The notes beneath the pieces were generated by a model. That model did not search any database and had not been told where the DNA came from. It saw nothing but the letters and a program-made list of their open reading frames with translations. From JAAYPI01 sp963668615 (lineage in GTDB: Bacteria > Bacteroidota > Bacteroidia > Bacteroidales > Paludibacteraceae): a stretch of DNA of 64,000 nucleotides. The stretch covers positions 1 through 64,000 of the forward strand of contig CAXXCL010000004.1 of assembly GCA_963668615.2 (NCBI GenBank), in the 5' to 3' direction. Every line of letters begins with the position of its first letter. Positions within the stretch are counted from its first letter, which is position 1. Of this stretch, positions 1-7,401 are shown in pieces. A program made the translations under genes and the position numbers.

Positions 1-186
1 CGACAAAAAAATAAGGAAAAAGACCTTTCTGATATAGAAATATGTTTAAATCTGATGTATGGAATTTTATTGTTACGAGTACAAAAAAAAGAGATAAGTG
101 AAAGTACCCTACAGGCAGTACAAGTCGTGAGCAGATTTCTTGCCATTTTATCTAAAAAATTCAAAGAAAAAGAAGAGGAAGAGTAA
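1..186 (+). CDS. DUF4924 family protein, C-terminal fragment
   Basis: The window opens inside a reading frame (frame 1) that ends at TAA 184-186, leaving about 61 residues. It reads through LSDIEICLNLMYGILLLRVQ and KKEISESTLQAVQVVSRFL and ends in a lysine/glutamate-rich tail. This matches my memory of the end of the DUF4924 family, a helical cytoplasmic protein of about 180 residues found in Bacteroidales. Its function is unknown. The start lies outside the window. It sits directly upstream of the rhamnose genes, but a promoter-like element follows its stop codon, so co-transcription is uncertain. Confidence 0.7.
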   Translation, partial: RQKNKEKDLSDIEICLNLMYGILLLRVQKKEISESTLQAVQVVSRFLAILSKKFKEKEEEE

Positions 187-194
187 AATATCTT

Positions 195-202
195 TAACTT
201 TG
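195..202 (+). promoter_or_regulatory. Bacteroidota -7 promoter element before rfbA
   Basis: TAACTTTG matches the TAnnTTTG consensus of the Bacteroidota primary sigma factor. It lies 30 nt before the rfbA ATG, giving a short leader. I see no TTG at the usual 17-23 nt upstream. Confidence 0.55.
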
Positions 203-232
203 CCCATCATTAATAAGTAAAACAGCCACATT

Positions 233-1105
233 ATGAAAGGAATTGTGCTTGCAGGAGGTTCAGGAACGAGACTTTACCCTATAACAAAAAGTATTTCCAA
301 GCAAATTATTCCTGTATACGACAAACCAATGATTTACTATCCTATTTCAGTGCTTATGCTGGCAGGAATAAGAGAAATTCTGATAATTTCTACTCCACAA
401 GACATTCACTTATACGAAAATTTATTGGGTGACGGATCTGACTTAGGTATAAAATTTGAGTATGCTATCCAGCCCTCCCCTGATGGATTGGCTCAGGCAT
501 TTATCATTGGAGAAAAATTCATAGAAAAAGATAATGTTTGTATGGTTTTAGGAGACAATATCTTTTATGGATATGGTTTCTCTAGTCAACTAAAAAAGGC
601 GGAAAAGTTGGATGATGGAGCTATCGTTTTCGGATATTACGTAAATGACCCTGAAAGATATGGTGTTGCAGAATTTGATGAGAACGGAAATGTTTTGAGT
701 TTAGAAGAAAAGCCCAAAACTCCAAAATCAAATTTTGCTGTGACAGGTTTATATTTTTACAGTAACGATGTCATTCAAAAGGCGAAATTGCTTAAACCAT
801 CTCCTCGAGGAGAATTAGAAATAACTGACCTGAACAAGTTATACTTACAGGAAAAACGTTTGCGAGTCGAACTTTTAGGTCGTGGCATGGCATGGTTAGA
901 CACAGGAACTCACGACAGTTTGTTGGAAGCTTCCAATTTTATCTCAACAATAGAGAATAGACAGGGATTAAAAGTTGCCTGCTTGGAGGAAATCGCTTAC
1001 GTAAATGGGTTCATTAGCAAAGAACAACTATTGAAATTGGCTGAACCTTTGAAAAAAAACTTCTACGGTCAATATCTTATCAAAGTAGCATCAGAAAAAA
1101 AATAA
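233..1105 (+). CDS. rfbA: Glucose-1-phosphate thymidylyltransferase
   Basis: Cytoplasmic enzyme joining glucose-1-phosphate and dTTP to give dTDP-glucose, the first step of dTDP-L-rhamnose synthesis. The 290 residues match the family's usual 287-295. The nucleotide-binding signature GGSGTRLYP is at residues 8-16, and the sugar-nucleotide motifs VCMVLGDNIFYG (about 101-112) and EEKPKTPKS (about 158-166) are intact. The ATG at 233 follows a TAACTTTG promoter element. It is the first gene of an rfbA-rfbC-rfbD run with 23-nt and 1-nt gaps, so the three are probably one transcript ending at the terminator at 2571-2610. Also called rmlA. Confidence 0.96.
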   Translation: MKGIVLAGGSGTRLYPITKSISKQIIPVYDKPMIYYPISVLMLAGIREILIISTPQDIHLYENLLGDGSDLGIKFEYAIQPSPDGLAQAFIIGEKFIEKDNVCMVLGDNIFYGYGFSSQLKKAEKLDDGAIVFGYYVNDPERYGVAEFDENGNVLSLEEKPKTPKSNFAVTGLYFYSNDVIQKAKLLKPSPRGELEITDLNKLYLQEKRLRVELLGRGMAWLDTGTHDSLLEASNFISTIENRQGLKVACLEEIAYVNGFISKEQLLKLAEPLKKNFYGQYLIKVASEKK

Positions 1106-1128
1106 TCAAGATCAAAGAAGACTTATTT

Positions 1129-1683
1129 ATGCAAATTATAAAAACGGAAATCCCCGAATTATTAGTTCTTCAACCAAAAGTTTTCGGAGATAATCGAGGG
1201 TACTTTTACGAAACATACAACGAAAAAACATACCAAGAAGCAGGAATACTTAATCGATTTTGTCAAGACAATCTTTCTAAGTCATCATACGGCGTAATCA
1301 GGGGCTTGCATTTTCAATTGCGACCTTATAGCCAAGCTAAATTGGTTTCCGTAGTTATTGGCAAAGTATATGACGTAGCTGTTGATTTACGAGCAGGCTC
1401 ACCCACCTATGGTCAATGGTTTGGTGTAGAATTAAGCGAGGAAAACAAAACACAGTTTCTAATTCCTCAAGGATTTGCTCACGGATTTTCAGTTCTAAGC
1501 GAAACCGCCATATTTTCTTATAAATGCGATAGCACATATAATCCCGCATCTGAGGGTGGATTGTTATACAATGACCCCTTTCTAAATATTGATTGGAAAA
1601 TACCGGCAGAAAAACAGATAATTTCTGAAAAAGATACCCTACATCCTTTTTTAAAAGACCTTAAAACAAATTTCATATTCTAA
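1129..1683 (+). CDS. rfbC: dTDP-4-dehydrorhamnose 3,5-epimerase
   Basis: Epimerises dTDP-4-keto-6-deoxyglucose at C3 and C5, the third step to dTDP-rhamnose. The 184-residue length is normal for this cupin-fold dimer. Active-site positions known for RmlC are visible: His61 in IRGLHFQ, Lys71 in QAKLVSV, His118 in GFAHGF and Tyr131 in FSYKCD. Its stop codon is one base from the rfbD start, so translation of the two is probably coupled. Also called rmlC. Confidence 0.96.
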   Translation: MQIIKTEIPELLVLQPKVFGDNRGYFYETYNEKTYQEAGILNRFCQDNLSKSSYGVIRGLHFQLRPYSQAKLVSVVIGKVYDVAVDLRAGSPTYGQWFGVELSEENKTQFLIPQGFAHGFSVLSETAIFSYKCDSTYNPASEGGLLYNDPFLNIDWKIPAEKQIISEKDTLHPFLKDLKTNFIF

Positions 1684-1684
1684 C

Positions 1685-2560
1685 ATGAAAAATATTCTGA
1701 TAACCGGATCATACGGACAATTAGGAAACGAAATAAACGTATCATCAAAAGGATACCCACAATTTAATTTTCTTTTTACCGATGTAGATTCTTTGGACAT
1801 TTGCAACAAACAAGCCATAGAGGAATTTTGCACAAAAAACAAAGTAAACTATATACTTAATTGTGCAGCATATACAGCTGTTGACAAAGCCGAAGAGATT
1901 GATCAACAATCCATTTGCCAACGAATTAATGCCCAGGCTGTTAAGAATCTAGGCGAAGTAGCAAATCAAATTGGAGCAAAAATCATACATATTTCTACCG
2001 ATTATGTTTTTGATGGCACTAACTATGTTCCATACACTGAAGACATGAAAACCTGTCCCTCTTCTGTTTACGGGAAAACTAAATTAGAAGGCGAAAATCT
2101 ACTCAAAAGCGTATGCAACGAAGCTATTATCATTCGTACTTCTTGGCTGTATTCTAGTTTTGGCAATAATTTCGTAAAAACGATGATTAAAATAGGAAAG
2201 GAAAAAAGTGAGTTGAATGTTATTTTTGACCAGATAGGAACGCCAACATACGCCGGGGATTTGGCACGAACAATGCTTACTATTATCGAATTAACCGAAA
2301 AAGACGAGAAAAACTTTAAGAGTGGTATTTATCACTTTTCAAACGAAGGAGTTTGCAGTTGGTATGATTTTGCATTGACTATTCACGAATTAAGTAACAT
2401 CACAAACTGCAAAGTAAAGCCCATAGAAACAAAAGATTATCCACAAAAAACGCCTCGTCCACATTACAGCGTTTTAAATAAAGCAAAAATAAAATTCACC
2501 TTTGACATTGAAATTCCTCATTGGCAAACAAGCCTCCGAAAATGTATTAAAACACTTTAA
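1685..2560 (+). CDS. rfbD: dTDP-4-dehydrorhamnose reductase
   Basis: NAD(P)H-dependent reductase that finishes dTDP-L-rhamnose. The 291-residue short-chain dehydrogenase has a glycine-rich nucleotide loop (GSYGQLG, residues 8-14), an ISTDYVFDG substrate loop (about 103-111) and the catalytic Tyr129-x3-Lys133 pair in SVYGKTK. The start is ATG 1685, one base after rfbC. The gene that should supply step two (rfbB, dTDP-glucose 4,6-dehydratase) is not present on either side within the window. Also called rmlD. Confidence 0.96.
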   Translation: MKNILITGSYGQLGNEINVSSKGYPQFNFLFTDVDSLDICNKQAIEEFCTKNKVNYILNCAAYTAVDKAEEIDQQSICQRINAQAVKNLGEVANQIGAKIIHISTDYVFDGTNYVPYTEDMKTCPSSVYGKTKLEGENLLKSVCNEAIIIRTSWLYSSFGNNFVKTMIKIGKEKSELNVIFDQIGTPTYAGDLARTMLTIIELTEKDEKNFKSGIYHFSNEGVCSWYDFALTIHELSNITNCKVKPIETKDYPQKTPRPHYSVLNKAKIKFTFDIEIPHWQTSLRKCIKTL

Positions 2561-2570
2561 CAAATTGGCA

Positions 2571-2610
2571 AACTCCCATTATAAAAGATTATAATGGGAG
2601 TTTTTCTTTT
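2571..2610 (+). terminator. Rho-independent terminator after rfbD
   Basis: A perfect 14-bp stem (2571-2584 with 2589-2602), core CTCCCATTATAA, closes on a 4-nt AAGA loop and is followed by a T-rich run to 2610. It lies 11 bases after the rfbD stop and separates the rhamnose genes from the ATP synthase operon. Confidence 0.9.
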
Positions 2611-2659
2611 GGGTAAAACAAAAACATTAAAAAAAAAAAATTTTTTGCGATATTTTTTA

Positions 2660-2667
2660 TAACTTTG
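2660..2667 (+). promoter_or_regulatory. -7 promoter element of the ATP synthase operon
   Basis: TAACTTTG (TAnnTTTG consensus) follows an A-tract/T-tract junction at 2629-2646, which is likely bent DNA. It leaves a leader of roughly 50 nt before atpD. No well-spaced TTG -33 element was found. Confidence 0.6.
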
Positions 2668-2722
2668 AGGCTGTAAAAAAAAATAACAACTCTATTTATC
2701 TATTCTGAAATAAGTAAAATTT

Positions 2723-4237
2723 ATGCCAACAAAAGCAGAAAAAGGATATATAACACAAGTAATTGGTCCCGTTGTCGACGTATATTTCGGGGACGATGGT
2801 GATTATCTTCCCGAAATCCACGATGCACTTGAAGTTATACGCCCAACAGGAAGCAGTCTAATTTTGGAATGCCAACAACATATCGGAGAAAATTCAGTTC
2901 GTACCATTGCAATGGACTCCACGGACGGATTAGTAAGAGGAATGGAAGCCATCGCAAAGAAGAAGGCTATTTCAATGCCTATTGGTGAGCAAATCAAAGG
3001 TCGCCTGCTAAACGTAATTGGGGATGCTATTGATGGCATAGGAGAACTTGACAGAAAAGGCGAATACCCAATTCACCGTGAGCCACCAAAATTTGAAGAT
3101 TTAGCAACTTCAAAAGAAGTATTATTTACAGGTATCAAGGTTATCGACCTTCTTGCCCCTTATTCAAAGGGTGGTAAAATTGGTCTTTTCGGAGGTGCCG
3201 GTGTAGGTAAAACCGTTCTTATCATGGAACTTATAAATAATATTGCAAAAGGCTACAATGGCTATTCCGTATTTGCAGGTGTAGGAGAACGTACTCGTGA
3301 GGGGAATGACCTTTTACGTGATATGATTGAATCTAACGTAATCCGCTATGGCGAAGCGTTTAAAAAAAGTATGGAAGAAGGCAATTGGGATTTATCAAAA
3401 ATAGATCACGAAGAATTAGCGAAGTCTCAAGCTACGCTGGTATTTGGGCAAATGAACGAACCTCCCGGAGCCCGGTCTTCTGTGGCTCTTTCAGGTCTTA
3501 CTGTTGCTGAGTCATTTCGTGATGCTGATAACAAAGAAGGAAAAGGAAAAGATATTTTGTTCTTTATCGATAATATTTTTCGTTTTACACAAGCAGGATC
3601 TGAAGTTTCTGCTTTATTAGGGCGTATGCCATCCGCAGTAGGATATCAACCTACGTTAGCCACCGAAATGGGATTGATGCAAGAACGTATTACATCTACA
3701 AAAAATGGATCGATTACTTCAATTCAGGCTATTTATGTTCCTGCAGATGACTTAACTGACCCTGCTCCTGCAACAACTTTTTCTCACTTGGATGCAACAA
3801 CTGTATTAAGTAGGAAAATTTCCGAATTAGGAATTTATCCTGCCGTTGACCCATTAGATTCTACTTCACGTATTTTGGACCCGAATGTTGTAGGTGAAAA
3901 ACATTATAAGACAGCCCTTCGTGTGGTTGAACTTTTACAACGCAATAAAGAACTACAAGATATTGTTGCTATTTTAGGAATGGAAGAGCTATCTGAAGAA
4001 GACAAATTGGTGGTACACCGAGCTCGTCGTGTACAACGCTTTTTATCACAGCCAATGCACGTAGCTGAACAATTTACGGGAATCAAGGGAACCATGGTTC
4101 CTATTGAAGAAACTATTCGAGGTTTTAATATGATTATGGATGGCGAAGTGGATAAATATCCCGAATCGGCATTTAACTTGGTAGGGACGATTGATGAAGC
4201 AATTGAAAAGGGAGATAAGATCCTTAATGAAATTTAG
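2723..4237 (+). CDS. atpD: F1Fo ATP synthase subunit beta
   Basis: Catalytic subunit of the F1 head, which makes ATP at the inner membrane using the proton gradient. The 504 residues are normal for Bacteroidota. The Walker A loop GGAGVGKT is at about 157-164, the catalytic-glutamate motif GVGERTREG at about 187-195, and the DELSEED-type segment reads EELSEEDK near residue 423. The start is ATG 2723. In Bacteroidota the operon begins with beta and epsilon, as here, unlike the order in E. coli. It is separated from upstream genes by a terminator and its own promoter element. Confidence 0.98.
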   Translation: MPTKAEKGYITQVIGPVVDVYFGDDGDYLPEIHDALEVIRPTGSSLILECQQHIGENSVRTIAMDSTDGLVRGMEAIAKKKAISMPIGEQIKGRLLNVIGDAIDGIGELDRKGEYPIHREPPKFEDLATSKEVLFTGIKVIDLLAPYSKGGKIGLFGGAGVGKTVLIMELINNIAKGYNGYSVFAGVGERTREGNDLLRDMIESNVIRYGEAFKKSMEEGNWDLSKIDHEELAKSQATLVFGQMNEPPGARSSVALSGLTVAESFRDADNKEGKGKDILFFIDNIFRFTQAGSEVSALLGRMPSAVGYQPTLATEMGLMQERITSTKNGSITSIQAIYVPADDLTDPAPATTFSHLDATTVLSRKISELGIYPAVDPLDSTSRILDPNVVGEKHYKTALRVVELLQRNKELQDIVAILGMEELSEEDKLVVHRARRVQRFLSQPMHVAEQFTGIKGTMVPIEETIRGFNMIMDGEVDKYPESAFNLVGTIDEAIEKGDKILNEI

Positions 4238-4249
4238 TTTACCTTGAGT

Positions 4250-4495
4250 ATGAATATAGAGATTATTTCCCCATCAAAAAAGCTATTTGCAGGAGATGCT
4301 GTATCAATAACTATTCCAAGTTCAAATGGAACATTTACAGTACTAAAGAACCATGCTCCTATAGTCGCTGTATTGAAAAGAGGAAAAATTTGGATCACAG
4401 TTCCTTCGGGAAATAAATCTGACATTGACATCTTAGGAGGTATTGTCGAAGTTCATAATAACAAAGTCGTTGCTTGTGTTGAAATTGAAGATTGA
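4250..4495 (+). CDS. atpC: F1Fo ATP synthase subunit epsilon (short form)
   Basis: Central-stalk subunit linking rotor and head. I choose ATG 4250 (MNIEIISPSKKLF) over the in-frame TTG at 4244. This gives 81 residues, about 50 fewer than the 130-140-residue E. coli or Bacillus form. The beta-sandwich domain is complete (GTFTVLKNHAPIVAVLKRG, ILGGIVEVHNNKV), but the C-terminal two-helix domain that inhibits ATP hydrolysis in other bacteria is missing. Short epsilon subunits are usual in Bacteroidota. It sits 12 nt after atpD. Confidence 0.93.
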   Translation: MNIEIISPSKKLFAGDAVSITIPSSNGTFTVLKNHAPIVAVLKRGKIWITVPSGNKSDIDILGGIVEVHNNKVVACVEIED

Positions 4496-4498
4496 AAG

Positions 4499-4876
4499 AT
4501 GAAAAAATATTACCAAATAGTAGTTGTGTTAACTTTAATAACAGAAATTATCTTTTGTCTGATAGGGAAAAAGCTTCCATCGTTGTATTGGAATAACTCA
4601 TTTTTGGTAATTCCTCCATTCTTTATGGGCATAGAAATTCTATATTGCTTATTGGTAAAACTTTACTCCGAAAAGGGAAATAAAGTAAATTGGTATATGA
4701 TTTACAAAATGAGTAAAATAATGGTGTCCCTAATTATTTTGGGACTATATATGTACCTTGTAAATATCAGCAAAATAGGGTTCTTGCTTGTTTTTGGGCT
4801 TTCCTACTTGATTTTTCTTTTCGCCGAAACGTGGATATTTCTTGATTATCAAAAACATAAAAAGAAAATTCTATGA
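4499..4876 (+). CDS. Unassigned membrane protein in the ATP synthase operon (AtpI position)
   Basis: A 125-residue protein with about four hydrophobic segments (roughly 5-22, 34-54, 69-90 and 94-115) and a basic C-terminus ending KHKKKIL. It starts 3 nt after atpC and its TGA overlaps the atpB ATG (ATGA), so it is translated as part of the operon. In many bacteria the gene before atpB is atpI, a helper for c-ring assembly or Mg2+ supply. I see no clear sequence match to AtpI, so that role is inferred from position and topology only. Confidence 0.75.
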   Translation: MKKYYQIVVVLTLITEIIFCLIGKKLPSLYWNNSFLVIPPFFMGIEILYCLLVKLYSEKGNKVNWYMIYKMSKIMVSLIILGLYMYLVNISKIGFLLVFGLSYLIFLFAETWIFLDYQKHKKKIL

Positions 4877-5949
4877 GTAAAGTTTTGAAAAATATTTTAG
4901 CATCTTTTGCCTTTCTATTTTTGATTAATTGCACTACAATCACAGCGGCAGAGCATGGAGATAAAGGAGAAAAATTTGATGCGGGAAAATTCATATTCGG
5001 GCACATTTCTGATTCTTATGACTTCCATATAACCTCTTTCAAACATACCCACATTGCTGTGCCTTTGTTGGTTATACTGAAAAGTGAGGAAAGAGGCTGG
5101 TTCGTTTTTTCTTCGAACAAGGTAACTAACGGCAATCATTACAGGAAATTTTATATACAGAAAGGCGGTGAATTTGATGCTAAGATAGTAGAGGTTAACT
5201 CCGGAGGGAAAATTGTTCGACCTATTGACCTTTCCATTACGAAAGATGCTTTTTCGATCTTTCTTTCCATAGCCATATTATTAATCATATTCATTCCTAC
5301 AGCAGTAGCCTATAAAAAGAATCCTTTAAAAGTTCCGAAAAAGAGACATCTTGCTGTGGAATCTCTTATTCGTATGATGGAAGACGATGTAATTAAACCA
5401 TCTATAGGAAATGACTACAGAAAGTATTCCCCCTATTTACTAACCGCATTTTTCTTTATCCTTGTCTGTAATTTAATGGGACTTATTCCTATTTTTCCGT
5501 TTGGAGCAAACGTTACAGGAAATCTTTCTATTACATTGGTTTTAGCTCTATTCACTTATTTCATAACTAATTTGTTTGCCAATCGCGAATATTGGAAAGA
5601 AATATTTTGGCCGGATGTCCCGTTATGGTTAAAGTTTCCGATTCCCATCATGCCTTTTATCGAAATTATCTCAACTATAACAAAGCCTTTTGCTTTAATG
5701 GTTCGTTTGTTTGCAAACATTTTTGCAGGGCACATGATTATGCTTGTATTTATGTCTCTCATTTTCATTTTTGGTGCTATTAGTCCTGCTATGGGAGCTG
5801 GAATATCCGTAATATCGATTTCATTTGCTATCTTTATGTCTTTTTTGGAATTATTGGTGGCATTCATTCAAGCATATGTTTTCACAACATTATCAGCTGT
5901 TTTCATCGGACTTTCAAGAGTACAACCTCATGAACATGAAAAAGAATAA
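4873..5949 (+). CDS. atpB: F1Fo ATP synthase subunit a
   Basis: Membrane stator subunit forming the proton half-channels against the c-ring. The essential arginine is Arg278, in the MVRLFANIFAGHMI motif of the penultimate helices. At 358 residues it is about 90 longer than E. coli subunit a. The extra part is an N-terminal hydrophobic leader (residues 1-25, probably cleaved near TAAEHG) and a roughly 100-residue periplasmic segment, as in other Bacteroidota. The start overlaps the upstream ORF by 4 bases. Charged residues near the end (EHEKE) face the cytoplasm. Confidence 0.96.
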   Translation: MSKVLKNILASFAFLFLINCTTITAAEHGDKGEKFDAGKFIFGHISDSYDFHITSFKHTHIAVPLLVILKSEERGWFVFSSNKVTNGNHYRKFYIQKGGEFDAKIVEVNSGGKIVRPIDLSITKDAFSIFLSIAILLIIFIPTAVAYKKNPLKVPKKRHLAVESLIRMMEDDVIKPSIGNDYRKYSPYLLTAFFFILVCNLMGLIPIFPFGANVTGNLSITLVLALFTYFITNLFANREYWKEIFWPDVPLWLKFPIPIMPFIEIISTITKPFALMVRLFANIFAGHMIMLVFMSLIFIFGAISPAMGAGISVISISFAIFMSFLELLVAFIQAYVFTTLSAVFIGLSRVQPHEHEKE

Positions 5950-5989
5950 GTTATAAATTAAATAAATAAATCATTTAAAAACAAAAATT

Positions 5990-6244
5990 ATGTTATCAGC
6001 AATTATTCTTCAAGCAATCACAGCAGCATCTTTCGGAAAACTTGGTGCAAGTATCGGTGCAGGTATCGCAGCAATAGGAGCTGGAATAGGTATCGGAAAA
6101 ATTGGAGGTTCAGCCATGGAAGCCATAGCTCGTCAACCGGAATCTGTTAGCGATATACGTACAAATATGATCATTGCGGCAGCTCTTATCGAAGGAGTAG
6201 CTTTATTTGCTATCATTATTTGTGCATTAGCTCTTCTTCTGTAA
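5990..6244 (+). CDS. atpE: F1Fo ATP synthase subunit c
   Basis: Rotor-ring subunit, 84 residues forming a two-helix hairpin. The glycine-rich first helix (GASIGAGIAAIGAGIGIG, residues 19-36) packs the ring, the loop carries the conserved ARQPE (47-51), and the ion-binding carboxylate is Glu68 in ALIEGVALF. The residues after Glu68 lack the Ser/Thr-Tyr pattern of sodium-binding rings, so protons are the likely coupling ion. The 40-nt spacer before the ATG is longer than others in the operon, possibly to allow high expression. Confidence 0.96.
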   Translation: MLSAIILQAITAASFGKLGASIGAGIAAIGAGIGIGKIGGSAMEAIARQPESVSDIRTNMIIAAALIEGVALFAIIICALALLL

Positions 6245-6300
6245 AAAATATTAATCATTGTGTTGAGCTCATTTTACAACTCAACAAAAAAAAGAAAAGT

Positions 6301-6801
6301 ATGAATCTATTTCTTCCTGACTCAGGTTTGTTATTTTGGATGCTAATATCATTCTCTGTAGTGTTTTTTGTACTCGCAAAGTTTGGATTTCCTGTCATTT
6401 TGAAATCAATAAATGAACGGGAAAAGTATATACGAGAATCACTCGGAGCAGCCAACGAAGCACAAAACGCTTTGGCAAACATCCAAGAACAGGGCAAAGA
6501 AATCTTAGCTCAAGCACAAACGGAACAGATGCAAATTTTAAAAGAAGGACATTTGTTAAAAAACAAAATGGTTGAAGATGCCAAAACTCAGGCTCAGAAA
6601 GAGGCAAACAAAATCATCGAAGATGCCCGTGCCGTGATTTTAAAAGAGAAAGAATGTGCCATAGCTGATATACGAAAAGAGGTGGTTTCTATTTCTATCA
6701 GTATGGCAGAAAAGGTATTACAAAAAGAATTGGACGATAAAAAAGAACAAAGTCAATTTATTGAACGCTTATTAAACGAAGTGAACATTTCTCAATCATA
6801 G
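6301..6801 (+). CDS. atpF: F1Fo ATP synthase subunit b
   Basis: Peripheral-stalk subunit holding the F1 head. I take ATG 6301 (MNLFLPDSGLLFW), giving 166 residues. A longer in-frame start at 6220 would overlap atpE and add a polar tail before the membrane helix. One transmembrane helix spans about residues 10-30, followed by a long charged, alanine-rich coiled coil (about 45-150), as expected for b. Its stop is one base before the atpH ATG. Confidence 0.94.
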   Translation: MNLFLPDSGLLFWMLISFSVVFFVLAKFGFPVILKSINEREKYIRESLGAANEAQNALANIQEQGKEILAQAQTEQMQILKEGHLLKNKMVEDAKTQAQKEANKIIEDARAVILKEKECAIADIRKEVVSISISMAEKVLQKELDDKKEQSQFIERLLNEVNISQS

Positions 6802-6802
6802 G

Positions 6803-7336
6803 ATGAACAACGGAAAAATCTCAGTAAGATACGCTCGAACCTTATTTTCTTATGCAAAGAAAGAAAAGGAAGAAATTGTAGTTTACAAGCAATTGTGCTT
6901 GCTGACCAGCAATTTTGCGGGCTATCAACAACAACTAAATTATGCTTTAACAAGTCCTGCCGTTAAAACAAAAGACAAAATTAAACTATTAAAAACAGCA
7001 TGTGGAGAAAATGTTAGCAAGTGCCTATCTCGCTTTATGGAATTTCTTGTGGAAAATAAACGGGAAGAATATGTTTACGTAATTTCTTTAGTTTACCAAG
7101 ATTTATACCGAAAAGAAAATAACATTTTGAAAAGTGACATAACTAGTGCTACACTTCTTTCTAACGATAGTATTGAAAAAATCAAAAGATTTATAAGCGA
7201 AACATTTAATTCAACAGTAGAAATAGATACTACTGTTAATCCAAATTTAATAGGTGGTTTTATCCTTGATATACAACAAAATAGACTTGATGCAAGCATT
7301 TCGGGAAAGCTCATTTCTTTGAAGAAAACATTGTAA
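6803..7336 (+). CDS. atpH: F1Fo ATP synthase subunit delta
   Basis: Connects the peripheral stalk to the top of F1 (OSCP-like). The 177 residues match the family. The N-terminal helical domain (about 1-105, starting GKISVRYARTLFSYAKKE) and the C-terminal signature region NPNLIGGFILDIQQNRLDAS (about 147-166) are both intact. The start is ATG 6803, one base after atpF. A 65-nt spacer separates it from atpA; I see no strong hairpin there. Confidence 0.94.
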   Translation: MNNGKISVRYARTLFSYAKKEKEEIVVYKQLCLLTSNFAGYQQQLNYALTSPAVKTKDKIKLLKTACGENVSKCLSRFMEFLVENKREEYVYVISLVYQDLYRKENNILKSDITSATLLSNDSIEKIKRFISETFNSTVEIDTTVNPNLIGGFILDIQQNRLDASISGKLISLKKTL

Positions 7337-7401
7337 CTCGTTTTTCAATTTTGACAATGATACCCACTTGAGACACGTTAACAGAACAAATTTTAAACAA
7401 T

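Noticed and set aside
6220..6300. Upstream start for atpF overlapping atpE
   Set aside because: It would add 27 polar and basic residues before the membrane helix; ATG 6301 gives the standard b-subunit start.
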